The notes beneath the pieces are model-generated. The model was not told the DNA's origin. It ran no database searches and worked only from the letters and a program-made list of their open reading frames with translations. A stretch of DNA of 41,022 nucleotides from Vulcanimicrobiia bacterium (lineage in GTDB: Bacteria > Eremiobacterota > Eremiobacteria > Baltobacterales > Baltobacteraceae), in contig JAMXLG010000335.1 in NCBI GenBank assembly GCA_024281135.1, positions 1 to 41,022 on the forward strand, read 5' to 3'. Below are positions 25,662-33,528 of this stretch, in pieces (the first letter of the stretch is position 1; every line of letters begins with the position of its first letter). A program made the position numbers and the translations under genes.

Positions 25662-26900
25662 ATGCCGTATTCCGACGCTCGGCGATATGTAATCGTGGGG
25701 AACGGCTTTGCCGGAACCACGGCAGCCGAACAACTACGCAAGCATGATAGTGCGTGTGAGATCGTGCTCTTTGGTGACGAGCCGTATCCGCTCTACAACC
25801 GCATCTCGCTTCCCCCAATGCTGCGCAAGCAGCTACCGGAAGAAAAGGTGATGATGCGAACGATCGCGTGGCACGAGGAGCACCGCATCGATCTGAAACT
25901 GCGAACGCGCGTCGAGCGGGTCAATGTTGCCGAGCGCACGGTCGTCGCCGACGGGCGCGAATACCCGTTCGACGCGTTACTCATTGCAACGGGCGGACGG
26001 CCGAATCCTCATCCGGCTCCCGGCTCGACCGATGCTGCGAACGTGTTCAATTTTCAGTACCTCGATGATACGCGCGCAATCTCCGAACAAATCGATCGAT
26101 CGAAGGCTGCGGTTGCGATCGGCGGATCGTTCATCGCATACGAGTTAGCGGAAGCATTCGCATCGCGCAAGGTGGAGACTCATTGGGTGTTGCGTGGCCC
26201 GCGCGTACTGCATCGCTTGCTGGACGATGTGGCGGGCGAGTTCGTTCACGAAGCCGCGCATAACGACGGCGTGCACCTGCACTACGGTCACGAAGTCGAG
26301 GAGTTCGTCCGCTCCAACGGTGTCGTGACCAAGGTGCGGATGAAGGGCGGCCTCGAGATTGCGGCGGACTGTTTCGGCGTCGGCTTCGGACTGACGATGA
26401 ATACGGATCTCGTGCGCGATACGGACATCGAAATCAGCCACAACGGCATCCTCTGCGACGATCACCTCGAGACGAACGTCAAAGGCATCTTCGCCGGGGG
26501 CGATATTGCGGATTTCTACGACCCGATTCTCGAGATGCGCTACCGGATGGGAACGTGGAATAATGCCGGCGCGCACGGGAAAGTCGCGGCTCAAAACATG
26601 ATGGGAAGCAGCGAAAAATACCACGACGTGCCGGAGTACTCGTCGCTACTCTTCAAGGGCCAGACGATCACGCAGTTCGGACTCTCTCCCGATCTGAAGC
26701 CGGAACTCGAGTTGGTGCGTAAAATCGACGCGGAGAAGAAGTGGTATCGCTCACTGTTCTTTTGGGAAGACCGTCTCGTCGGCGGAATCATGCTCGGTAA
26801 GGGCAATCGCGCCGGGAAACGCAAGTACGTCGAAGCGATCAAATCCAAAGAGCGCTTTCCCAAGCCGGATTGGGAAGCGATGCTGGACTGGACCGCGTAA
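25662..26900 (+). CDS. FAD/NAD(P)-dependent oxidoreductase (ferredoxin/nitrite-reductase-like)
   Basis: A 412-residue two-dinucleotide-domain flavoprotein. FAD motif GNGFAGTTAAEQLR (from G13), then FGDEPYPLYNRISLPPML, the ATGGRP strand near residue 110, the NAD(P) motif IGGSFIAYELAEAF (about 150) and the second FAD contact GIFAGGDIADFYDP. The C-terminal domain (about 330-412) resembles the reductase tail of rubredoxin/ferredoxin reductases and of the NirB N-terminal half. It probably passes electrons between NAD(P)H and a small redox partner, not identified here. No Shine-Dalgarno is seen; TATACG lies 6 bp before the ATG, which suggests a leaderless transcript. It forms a head-to-head pair with the orphan gene at 25650. 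Confidence 0.88.
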   Translation: MPYSDARRYVIVGNGFAGTTAAEQLRKHDSACEIVLFGDEPYPLYNRISLPPMLRKQLPEEKVMMRTIAWHEEHRIDLKLRTRVERVNVAERTVVADGREYPFDALLIATGGRPNPHPAPGSTDAANVFNFQYLDDTRAISEQIDRSKAAVAIGGSFIAYELAEAFASRKVETHWVLRGPRVLHRLLDDVAGEFVHEAAHNDGVHLHYGHEVEEFVRSNGVVTKVRMKGGLEIAADCFGVGFGLTMNTDLVRDTDIEISHNGILCDDHLETNVKGIFAGGDIADFYDPILEMRYRMGTWNNAGAHGKVAAQNMMGSSEKYHDVPEYSSLLFKGQTITQFGLSPDLKPELELVRKIDAEKKWYRSLFFWEDRLVGGIMLGKGNRAGKRKYVEAIKSKERFPKPDWEAMLDWTA

Positions 26901-26931
26901 TTCATATAACGCTTCTCCTACGATTGTGTGA

Positions 26932-26962
26932 CGCGACGTTAGCAGAGTCGAGGAACGTCGCG
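26932..26962. repeat. Perfect 9-bp inverted repeat between genes
   Basis: CGCGACGTT (26932-26940) and AACGTCGCG (26954-26962) form a perfect stem with a 13-nt loop in the 190-bp gap after the FAD oxidoreductase. No T-run follows on either side, so it is a weak terminator candidate; a protein-binding site is equally possible. The rest of the gap (to 27090) holds the leader of the next gene and no other recognisable feature. Confidence 0.5.
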
Positions 26963-27090
26963 ATCATATGCTTGCTGCGATAAACGTTAATCGTTGACTA
27001 TGCGCCGATAAGGAAGCGTTCATACCGTCCCGTTACGGTGGTTCTGTGGCGCCAAGCGTCACAGAAAATCATCAGAAAGGACGGTATTTC

Positions 27091-27426
27091 ATGATATCGC
27101 TCGGACTCAGCGTGCTGCTCGCGACCGCGTCCACGGTCGCAAACGGAGCAATGTGCACGCAGCCCGATACTCCACCAGCAGTGCGTTCGATGCCCGCGCA
27201 GATGCCCACGATGCTCTTGGCTTCAGGAACGCACGGCACGGCGCAACTGATCGTTATCCTTACCGCGGAGAACACCGTACCGGCTAACGTTGAGCTGGTT
27301 CAATCGACGGGAGACATGATATTCGACGCTGCGGCCCTCGAGGTTGCGCGTGAAACACAGTTTGTTCCTGAGACACGTGCGTGCGCGCCCGTCGGCGGCC
27401 GTTACTTCTACGAGTTTCAGTTCTAA
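27091..27426 (+). CDS. Small secreted TonB C-terminal-like protein (twin 1)
   Basis: A 111-residue protein. The N-terminus MISLGLSVLLATASTVANGA is a signal peptide; the mature part is about 90 residues. HGTAQLIVILTAENTVPANV, followed by STGDMIFDAAALEVARETQF and GGRYFYEFQF, gives the strand-helix-strand plan of the TonB C-terminal domain, with two cysteines (near the N-terminus and before GGRYF) placed to form a disulfide. There is no membrane anchor or proline-rich spacer, so it is a free periplasmic domain, not a TonB protein. ATG 27091 is preferred over the upstream start at 27046 because AGAAAGGA lies in front of it. A strong terminator follows. A paralogue of identical length lies 140 bp further on. 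Confidence 0.78.
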   Translation: MISLGLSVLLATASTVANGAMCTQPDTPPAVRSMPAQMPTMLLASGTHGTAQLIVILTAENTVPANVELVQSTGDMIFDAAALEVARETQFVPETRACAPVGGRYFYEFQF

Positions 27427-27450
27427 GCGCACGTTTCTAAGCAAATTCCA

Positions 27451-27482
27451 AGAAGAGCTGCTACGGGCGGCTCTTCTTTTTT
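27451..27482 (+). terminator. Rho-independent terminator after TonB-C-like twin 1
   Basis: The arms AGAAGAGCTGC (27451-27461) and GCGGCTCTTCT (27467-27477) pair over 11 bp with one G-T wobble and a 5-nt loop, followed by TTTTTT to 27482. This is a textbook terminator placed 25 bp after the stop codon. It shows that the twin genes are separate transcription units. Confidence 0.9.
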
Positions 27483-27566
27483 ATTTGATGCATTTTTGGA
27501 ATCTTTGTTGACACACGTTGATGCGCGTAAGCGTTACGATGAATGTAGTTCGAAAGGACAAAAATA

Positions 27567-27902
27567 ATGTTGACGCTAGGATTAGCTCTTTTCATCAGCG
27601 CATCATCAGTCGCGGCAAACGGCGCCGCATGTGCGCAACCGAATACACCCGCAATCGTGCAAGTTGAACCGGCGATGCTACCGCCGATTCTTCTCGCCTA
27701 CGACGAGCACGGCTCGGCGAAACTCATTGTCACCATCGATCCGCTTCTTGCGCTGCCGACGAAAGTTGAACTCGCGCAGCCGAGCGGCGATGCGATTATC
27801 GACGCGGCTGCCGTGCAAGTTGCTCGCGAGACGGCATTTACACCGGAGACGGCATCGTGCTCGGCCGTCGGTGGACGGTACTTCTACGATTTTGAAGTCT
27901 AG
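27567..27902 (+). CDS. Small secreted TonB C-terminal-like protein (twin 2)
   Basis: A 111-residue paralogue of the preceding gene, with the same layout: signal peptide MLTLGLALFISASSVAANGA, then a cysteine, HGSAKLIVTIDPLLALPTKVE, SGDAIIDAAAVQVARETAF, a second cysteine and GGRYFYDFEV. The twins agree at most conserved positions but differ in the N-terminal mature region, so the tandem duplication is not recent. GAAAGGA precedes the ATG. It is separated from twin 1 by a terminator and has a TTGACA at 27508-27513 that may belong to its own promoter. Role unknown; a periplasmic binding domain is possible. Confidence 0.78.
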   Translation: MLTLGLALFISASSVAANGAACAQPNTPAIVQVEPAMLPPILLAYDEHGSAKLIVTIDPLLALPTKVELAQPSGDAIIDAAAVQVARETAFTPETASCSAVGGRYFYDFEV

Positions 27903-27986
27903 CTGGGCTGCGGATTTGTAACGTCCGTCCCAACGACCGCACCACTGGCATCGCCGATTGCGGTCAGCAGCTCGGCGGTGGCGTGA

Positions 27987-29021
27987 TTAACGGGCAGTCG
28001 CCTCCCGGAGCGCCGTGATGAAGCCGTCGATGTCCGATTCGGTCGTCGCCCAATGCGTCATCCACCGCACTTCGGGAAGCGACTCGTCGAAGGTAAAGAA
28101 GAAAAACTTTTCTTTCGCTCGCGCTATTGCGGCTCGATCCATCTTCGCGAAAATGGCATTCGCGCGAACAGGTCGCGTGATTTCGATTCCGCGAATGCCG
28201 CGGACGCCGGCCAGCAAGCGCTGCGCCATGTCGTTGGCATGGGAAGCATATTGCAGCCACCGGTCCTCGGTTAACAGTGCCTCGAACTGAGCGGCGATAT
28301 AGCGCATCTTCGACGCGAGCTGGGTGGCCTGCTTACGCGCGTATGGCATCGCTTCCGCCGCAAGTTCGGGTTTGAAGAAACAGACAGCCTCACCGAGCAT
28401 TAGACCGTTTTTCGTTCCGCCGAACGAGAGCACGTCGACGCCGAGATCTTTCGTGATGGCGCGAGGCGTTGTGCCTAGCGCGGCGGCGGCATTGGCGATT
28501 CGCGCACCGTCGACATGCACGAAGAGCCCGTGCTCGTGCGCGAAGCGGCAGAGTTCGCGCAACTCCTCGGGTTCGTAGACATTGCCGTACTCGGTAGTCT
28601 GCGAAATCGAGACGACGCGCGGCTGCGGAAAGTGTTCGCCGTGCCCGGCGTGGAGGTACGGCTCGAGATCGGTGGGCTGTAATTTTCCGTCGGCCGTTGA
28701 TATCGGAATCACCTTCGATCCCGTAAAGCGCTCGAACGAGCCGCATTCATCCGTCTGCAGATGTGCCGTGGATGGGGTCAGAACGGCTTCCCACGGCTTC
28801 ACCAGGCAGCTTATCGCGGCTACGTTGGCACCGGTTCCATTGAACATGAAATAGACGCCGGTATCATCGCCGAAATGCGCGCGAAAACGTGCGATCGCAC
28901 GCACCGTGAACACATCCGCGCCATAACCGACGGCGTCACCGTCATTTGCGTCGATGATTGCCTGCAGTATTTCGGGTGCGATGGGTGCGGTGTTATCGCT
29001 TGCAAAACTTCGCTTGCTCAC
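27987..29021 (-). CDS. Low-specificity L-threonine aldolase-like PLP enzyme
   Basis: A 344-residue fold-type I PLP enzyme of the beta-eliminating lyase/threonine aldolase family. Features: FASDNTAPIAPEIL at the start, FNGTGANVAAISCLV (cofactor phosphate region), SISQTTEYGNVYEPEEL, D171 in VHVDGARIANA contacting the PLP ring, and the Schiff-base lysine K204 in SFGGTKNGLMLGEA. It should split L-threonine or allo-threonine to glycine and acetaldehyde. The frame is open to 29063, but the GTG at 29021 starts where homologues begin and overlaps the stop of the upstream MBL gene (GTGA), so translational coupling is likely. Glycine from it could feed the glycine oxidase step of thiazole synthesis, though the genes are 8 kb apart. 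Confidence 0.9.
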   Translation of the reverse strand: MSKRSFASDNTAPIAPEILQAIIDANDGDAVGYGADVFTVRAIARFRAHFGDDTGVYFMFNGTGANVAAISCLVKPWEAVLTPSTAHLQTDECGSFERFTGSKVIPISTADGKLQPTDLEPYLHAGHGEHFPQPRVVSISQTTEYGNVYEPEELRELCRFAHEHGLFVHVDGARIANAAAALGTTPRAITKDLGVDVLSFGGTKNGLMLGEAVCFFKPELAAEAMPYARKQATQLASKMRYIAAQFEALLTEDRWLQYASHANDMAQRLLAGVRGIRGIEITRPVRANAIFAKMDRAAIARAKEKFFFFTFDESLPEVRWMTHWATTESDIDGFITALREATAR

Positions 29022-30376
29022 AGCGTTATCGTTGTTCCGCGGCGCGCCACGTCGGCCTTCCATCCGAGCGCAGTATCGGCGATCGCGGCGAGCGCCGCCG
29101 CCGACTCTGCTTCGCCGTGAACCGCGTAGAGATGCGGCTTCGTCGTGCAGGTACCCATCCAGCGTTTGAGTTCGTCGCGGTCGGCGTGCCCGCTAAAACC
29201 GGAGAGCGTGGCGATGTTCGCGCGGATCGGAAGATTATCACCGTACAACGTGACCGTATGCGCGCCGTGCGTGAGAAGGTAGCCTAGCGTTCCCGCGCTC
29301 TGATAACCTGCGAAGATAATCGTTGCCTTCGTGTCGCTCAAGTGATTGTGGAGATGATGCAAGATCCGCCCACCGGACGCCATGCCGCTCGATGAGATGA
29401 TGATGTGCGGGCCGGTAACGTGGTTAAGCCGCTTCGAATCCTCCGCTGTGACGTGAATCGTAAGGTTTCGCACTCCGAACGGATGCGCCGGAGAATCGTT
29501 CGGAATCGGCTTGTGCGCGTTCGGGTATGCTTCGAAAGCATCGTCGACTTTTTCGGCCATCGGGCTATCGAGATGAACGGGAACCGACGCAATCTTCGCG
29601 TCGCGTGACTGCAGCGTCGCAATTGCAAGCAGAATGTCTTGAGAGCGTTCGATTGCAAACGCGGGAATCACGATTGCGCCGCCGCGGTCGATGCCGGCCG
29701 AGATTACCCGGCCCAAATCGTCGAGTGCATCGGGTGGATGCACGCGATCGGCGTAGGTCGATTCGCACACGAGATCGTCCGCGTTTCCGATCGGTTCGGG
29801 ATCGAAGAGCAGCGGACGGTTGTAGCGGCCGAGATCGCCCGAAAAAACAACACGTTTGCCTTCGAACTCGAGCGCTACGAATGCCGAACCTAAAATATGC
29901 CCCGCATTGTAGTACGTCGCATTCGCAACGCCGGCGACATCGAAGCCGGTGTGGAGATCGAAAGGTTGCGCGTGCGCTTTCGCGCGATCGACATCGGCTT
30001 GATCGTAGTAGATTGGAGGCGCGTAAGGACGTTGATGCTGGAAGCCTCGCTCCTGCAGTTCCTGCTGGATGTGCGCGGCATCGTCGAGCACGATATCCAT
30101 CACGAGCCGCGTAGGCGGCGTGCAGTAGATCGGACCGTTGAAACCGCTGTGCACCAGGCGCGGCAAATAGCCGACATGATCGAGATGGCCATGCGTGAGC
30201 ACGACCGCCGCGATATCGCGCGGATCGACGGGCAGCGGCGCGTCATTGAGCGTTCGCACGTCCACGACACCTTGAAAGAGGCCGCAATCGACGAAAATAT
30301 GCTTTCCGCCGATCGTCAAGAGATGCTTGCTGCCGGTGACGGTTCCGGCTGCTCCGACGAACGTTAGTTCAGCCAC
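29018..30376 (-). CDS. MBL-fold beta-CASP ribonuclease (RNA-specificity domain)
   Basis: A 452-residue metallo-beta-lactamase-fold hydrolase of the beta-CASP type. The metal motif is THGHLDHVGYLPRLV (H62, H64, D66, H67). A beta-CASP cap (about 200-370) includes VIPAFAIERSQDILLAI and ISSSGMASGGRILHHL, and the C-terminal part has GFSGHADRDELKRWM and LYAVHGEAESAAALA, as in RNA-processing beta-CASP enzymes (YsxC/CPSF73-like, 'RNA specificity domain'). It is expected to cut RNA in the cytoplasm. It overlaps the LOG-family gene upstream by 8 bp and the aldolase gene by 4 bp, forming a three-gene operon. Confidence 0.92.
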   Translation of the reverse strand: MAELTFVGAAGTVTGSKHLLTIGGKHIFVDCGLFQGVVDVRTLNDAPLPVDPRDIAAVVLTHGHLDHVGYLPRLVHSGFNGPIYCTPPTRLVMDIVLDDAAHIQQELQERGFQHQRPYAPPIYYDQADVDRAKAHAQPFDLHTGFDVAGVANATYYNAGHILGSAFVALEFEGKRVVFSGDLGRYNRPLLFDPEPIGNADDLVCESTYADRVHPPDALDDLGRVISAGIDRGGAIVIPAFAIERSQDILLAIATLQSRDAKIASVPVHLDSPMAEKVDDAFEAYPNAHKPIPNDSPAHPFGVRNLTIHVTAEDSKRLNHVTGPHIIISSSGMASGGRILHHLHNHLSDTKATIIFAGYQSAGTLGYLLTHGAHTVTLYGDNLPIRANIATLSGFSGHADRDELKRWMGTCTTKPHLYAVHGEAESAAALAAIADTALGWKADVARRGTTITL

Positions 30377-30986
30377 GGGTCTCCTGCGTTACGGGCGGTG
30401 TGCGAAGTGGGAATTCGGCGACGCGATTGAACGCCACCGATGACGGAATTGCGGAGCGGAGATACAGGTCCATGCATCGATCGACGAGGGCTTCGGGATT
30501 GTCGTCGGTGATCATGATTGAACCCGTCTCTTTCTTTACGATACTCGCAATGTGCGAGAACTCGTTGGAAATGCCGCCCGAATTCGTGAGCACGCCGATC
30601 AACTTACCTTCGTCGTAAGCGATGCAGAACTCGCCGAGCGTCCCGCTTCGTCCTCCCACAAAAAGGACGAAATCCGAGCTGTGAATGTTGTGCGTCTCGC
30701 GTCCCATCAGCCCGGAACCGGTAAAGACGATGGTCGTGTACGGCTGCAGTGGCGAACCGTACACGTTGATGTGCTCTTCGCGAGAGAGCGCCGGCGAAAC
30801 GCCGAGACTCACGCCACCCTTTTCGTGCGCGCCGACCACTGCCGCATGGGGCAGGCCCGGGCACGCACCGGTGACGATTGTTGCACCCCGTTCGGCAATT
30901 CGCCGTCCGAGGCGCCGGGCAAGTTCGAGTTCGGCAGCGCTAATCGGGCCGCCGGCAGAACCCATCACGCCGACCTGGATCTTCAT
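30369..30986 (-). CDS. LOG/SLOG-family protein (TIGR00725-like)
   Basis: A 205-residue Rossmann-like protein of the SLOG superfamily. It has the N-terminal nucleotide strand VGVMGSAGG, then RGATIVTGACPGLPHAAVVGAHEKGG, SDFVLFVGG and the signature GGRSGTLGE at 111-119 (the PGGxGTxxE motif of lysine decarboxylase-like LOG proteins, here with Gly-Gly-Arg-Ser). LOG enzymes release cytokinin-type bases from nucleoside monophosphates; many SLOG relatives bind nucleotides for signalling. The exact substrate here is open. It is the first gene of the operon with the beta-CASP nuclease and the aldolase. Its ATG is 14 bp from that of the divergent M14 gene. Confidence 0.88.
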   Translation of the reverse strand: MKIQVGVMGSAGGPISAAELELARRLGRRIAERGATIVTGACPGLPHAAVVGAHEKGGVSLGVSPALSREEHINVYGSPLQPYTTIVFTGSGLMGRETHNIHSSDFVLFVGGRSGTLGEFCIAYDEGKLIGVLTNSGGISNEFSHIASIVKKETGSIMITDDNPEALVDRCMDLYLRSAIPSSVAFNRVAEFPLRTPPVTQETRG

Positions 30987-31000
30987 GGAAGCGGGAGTTT

Positions 31001-31699
31001 ATGTCGGAAACGCTACCCACCTACCACGAGCTCGCGCAGCGCTGGAAAAAGCTGCGGGCAACACACGATCTTCGCGTGCGCGAAGTTGCGTGTGTCGGCG
31101 CGCCGCGCACGCTTCTCTGTGTCGAGATCGGCGATTCCTCCATGCCGTGCATTCATTTGAGCGCAGGTGTTCACGGCGACGAACCTGCGGGCGTGCTCGC
31201 GTTGCTACAACTCGCCGAAACCAATGCGCTAGAGCGAAGCTACTCCTATCGCATATGGCCGTGCACGAATCCGACCGGCTTTGATGCGCGGACGCGTGAG
31301 AGCGTAGATCGAATCGATATCAATCGGACGTTCGGACGAGGCGGAACTTCACCCGAGTCTTCGGCAGTCATCATGTCGAATCGTGACCGCAAGTTCGTTC
31401 TCGCCGTAGATCTTCATGAGGACGATGTAGCGGACGTTGCGTACTGCTACGAGTACGGGAAGCATTTCATCGGCGAACGCGTGGCGCCGCGGTGTTTGCG
31501 ACCCGACCCGCTCCAGGAGGCGGAAATTATCGGCGGCATGTCGCTCTCGTTGCTACTGCGTCGCGGCGCCGCAGAGCATGTTCTCACGTTTGAGACACCC
31601 ACGATCAAGCCGCTCGAGGAGCGCGTGGCCGCGCACCTCTCGATGTTGAATGAAGCGATAAGACTGCTACCGTTCGATTCCCAGACTTCTATGAAATGA
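31001..31699 (+). CDS. M14-like zinc deacylase (succinylglutamate desuccinylase/aspartoacylase type)
   Basis: A 232-residue metallo-carboxypeptidase-fold protein. Zinc ligands are H58 and E61 in VHGDEPAGVLALLQ and H139 in VDLHEDD; the substrate-binding NPTGFD and DINRTFG segments (residues 90-111) lie between. E198 in FETPT is the expected catalytic base. This is the layout of the M14 carboxypeptidase / AstE-AspA group, which removes acyl groups from amino acids or trims peptides in the cytoplasm. It is shorter than classical AstE (about 320 residues), lacking most of the C-terminal barrel. A GGAAGCGGGAG stretch just before the ATG serves as ribosome binding site. Confidence 0.85.
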   Translation: MSETLPTYHELAQRWKKLRATHDLRVREVACVGAPRTLLCVEIGDSSMPCIHLSAGVHGDEPAGVLALLQLAETNALERSYSYRIWPCTNPTGFDARTRESVDRIDINRTFGRGGTSPESSAVIMSNRDRKFVLAVDLHEDDVADVAYCYEYGKHFIGERVAPRCLRPDPLQEAEIIGGMSLSLLLRRGAAEHVLTFETPTIKPLEERVAAHLSMLNEAIRLLPFDSQTSMK

Positions 31700-31730
31700 T
31701 AGATTTTAACGTAGCTCGAAAGGGTGCGCC

Positions 31731-33392
31731 ATGGCAGCGCAGCGCGATCAACTCGAAGTCGACGTCCTTTTCGTAGGTGCTGGTCCGGCGAGCCTCGCCG
31801 GCGCAATCCGGCTCGGGCAGCTTGCAAAAGCGGCAAGCCGGGAGCTTGAAATTCTGGTCATCGAGAAGGCAGCGGAGATCGGAAATCACGGCCTCTCCGG
31901 ACTCGTCCTCGATCCGCGCGCAATAAACGAATTGATGCCCGATTGGCTCGAACAGGGTGGCCCCATCGAGGCGCCCGTTGGTCGCGACGAGATGTGGCTC
32001 CTCACCAAAGGCGGGAAGATCAAAGCCCCGTTCACGCCGCCGCCGCTCAATAATCACGGCAAATACGTGTCGTCGCTGCAGCGTCTAACGAAGTGGATGG
32101 CTGCGCAGGCGGAAGAACTCGGCGTCCAAGTGTTCGGTGAGTTCCCCGGCCAGGAATTGCTCTGGGAGGGTGACCGCGTAATCGGCGTGCGCACGGGTGA
32201 TAAGGGTGTCGATCACAACGGTAATCCGAAATCGAACTACGAACCTGGCGCGGATTTGCTCGCGAAGATCGTAATTCTCGGTGAGGGGCCGCGCGGAACG
32301 CTTGCAAAGCAGGCAATTCCGCGACTCGATCTCGATGCCGGTAAAGAGCCGATGGTCTATGCAGCCGGCGTGAAAGAACTATGGCAAGTTCCGGACGATC
32401 GCTTCCCGGCGGGCACGGTCATTCATACGCTCGGATATCCGCTTCCGCCGGAAACCTTCGGCGGCGGCTTCATCTATGGGATGAACGATCGCATCATCGA
32501 CATCGGTCACGTGACGGGACTCGATTATAAGAATCCGACGACCGATCCGCACAACGAGTTGCAGCGGATGAAAGAACATCCGGAGATCCGCAAACTGCTC
32601 GATGGTGGAAAGATGATCCGCTACGGTGCGAAGGCGATTCCCGAAGGCGGTTTCTTCGCAATGATTCGTCCATATGCGGACGGCTTGATGATTACGGGCG
32701 ACTCTGCGGGCTTCCTCAACGGCATGCGGTTGAAGGGCGTTCACCTCGCAATGAAGTCCGGCATGATGGCAGCGGAAACCGCGTGGGATGCGCTACAGGC
32801 CGACAACTACGAAGCAAAGACGCTATCCGCGTACGAAGAACGCTTCCGCAATTCGTGGGCGTACACCGAGATGCGCAGCGCGCGCAACTTCCATCAGGGC
32901 TTCGAACACGGTATGTGGGCAGGCGTCTTTAACGCCGGACTCGCGACATTCACGGGTGGTCGCGCCTTCGGCATCATCGACAAACTCTCGCAAAAGCCCG
33001 GCTACGAACACATGGAAAAGGCTGGTTACAAACCCCAAGAGACGCCGCGTGCAAAGGTCGACAGCGTGCTTACGTTCGACAAGCTCACGGACGTTTACAA
33101 CTCGGGCACGATGCACGAAGAAGATCAGCCGTCTCATTTGAAGGTCGCCGATACGAATATCTGCCGTGACCGCTGCACGGTTGAATATGGAAATCCGTGC
33201 GCGTACTTCTGTCCCGCCGCCGTCTACGAACCGCTCTTTGAAAAAAACGGCGACGGCAAAGTCGACGGAAGGCTGCAGATCAACTTCACGAATTGCGTGC
33301 ACTGCAAGACGTGCGACATTGCGGACCCGTATCAAATCATCACGTGGGTCCCGCCGCAGGGCGGCGAAGGTCCCGTCTACACGGGAATGTAG
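31731..33392 (+). CDS. Electron transfer flavoprotein-ubiquinone oxidoreductase (ETF-QO)
   Basis: A 553-residue membrane-associated flavo-iron-sulfur protein. It opens with the FAD motif FVGAGPASLAGAIRLGQL, has LSGLVLDPRAINELMPDW and GLMITGDSAGFLNGMRLKG in the flavin domain, and ends with a ferredoxin-like segment carrying C494 (YFCP) and C522-x2-C525-x2-C528 for the 4Fe-4S cluster. It accepts electrons from ETF, which collects them from acyl-CoA dehydrogenases in fatty acid and branched-chain amino acid breakdown, and reduces quinone. This fits the branched-chain-type dehydrogenase operon elsewhere in the window. CGAAAGGG precedes the ATG. ETF subunits are not in the window. Confidence 0.95.
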   Translation: MAAQRDQLEVDVLFVGAGPASLAGAIRLGQLAKAASRELEILVIEKAAEIGNHGLSGLVLDPRAINELMPDWLEQGGPIEAPVGRDEMWLLTKGGKIKAPFTPPPLNNHGKYVSSLQRLTKWMAAQAEELGVQVFGEFPGQELLWEGDRVIGVRTGDKGVDHNGNPKSNYEPGADLLAKIVILGEGPRGTLAKQAIPRLDLDAGKEPMVYAAGVKELWQVPDDRFPAGTVIHTLGYPLPPETFGGGFIYGMNDRIIDIGHVTGLDYKNPTTDPHNELQRMKEHPEIRKLLDGGKMIRYGAKAIPEGGFFAMIRPYADGLMITGDSAGFLNGMRLKGVHLAMKSGMMAAETAWDALQADNYEAKTLSAYEERFRNSWAYTEMRSARNFHQGFEHGMWAGVFNAGLATFTGGRAFGIIDKLSQKPGYEHMEKAGYKPQETPRAKVDSVLTFDKLTDVYNSGTMHEEDQPSHLKVADTNICRDRCTVEYGNPCAYFCPAAVYEPLFEKNGDGKVDGRLQINFTNCVHCKTCDIADPYQIITWVPPQGGEGPVYTGM

Positions 33393-33398
33393 CGGCCG

Positions 33399-33528
33399 TG
33401 TCATTCTGAGCGAAGCGTAGCGCAGTCGAAGGATCGCCTCAAAAGAAAAGCCTGATGGAATCTCGTCGGACTTTAGTTTCGATTCGATCCTTCGACTGCG
33501 CGCCTTAGGCGCTTCGCTCAGGATGACA
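33399..33528. repeat. Palindromic intergenic element between convergent genes
   Basis: The left arm 33399-33436 (TGTCATTCTGAGCGAAGC... to ...GTCGAAGGATCG) and right arm 33485-33528, read in reverse, agree almost throughout. The right arm has about 6 extra bases containing the mini-palindrome GCGCCTAAGGCGC. The 48-bp centre is unlike either arm. The element fills the whole gap between the ETF-QO stop and the stop of the next, opposite gene, starting 6 bp after one and ending right at the other. It probably acts as a bidirectional terminator or mRNA-end hairpin. The motif CTGAGCGAAGC...TCGAAGGATC is a familiar dispersed repeat type in many uncultured soil bacteria. Confidence 0.85.

Noticed and set aside
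27903..27986. A short coding-like stretch on the minus strand (reads HATAELLTAIGDASGAVVG)
   Set aside because: Too short to test, with no start codon and no neighbour it continues from; could be chance or a gene remnant.
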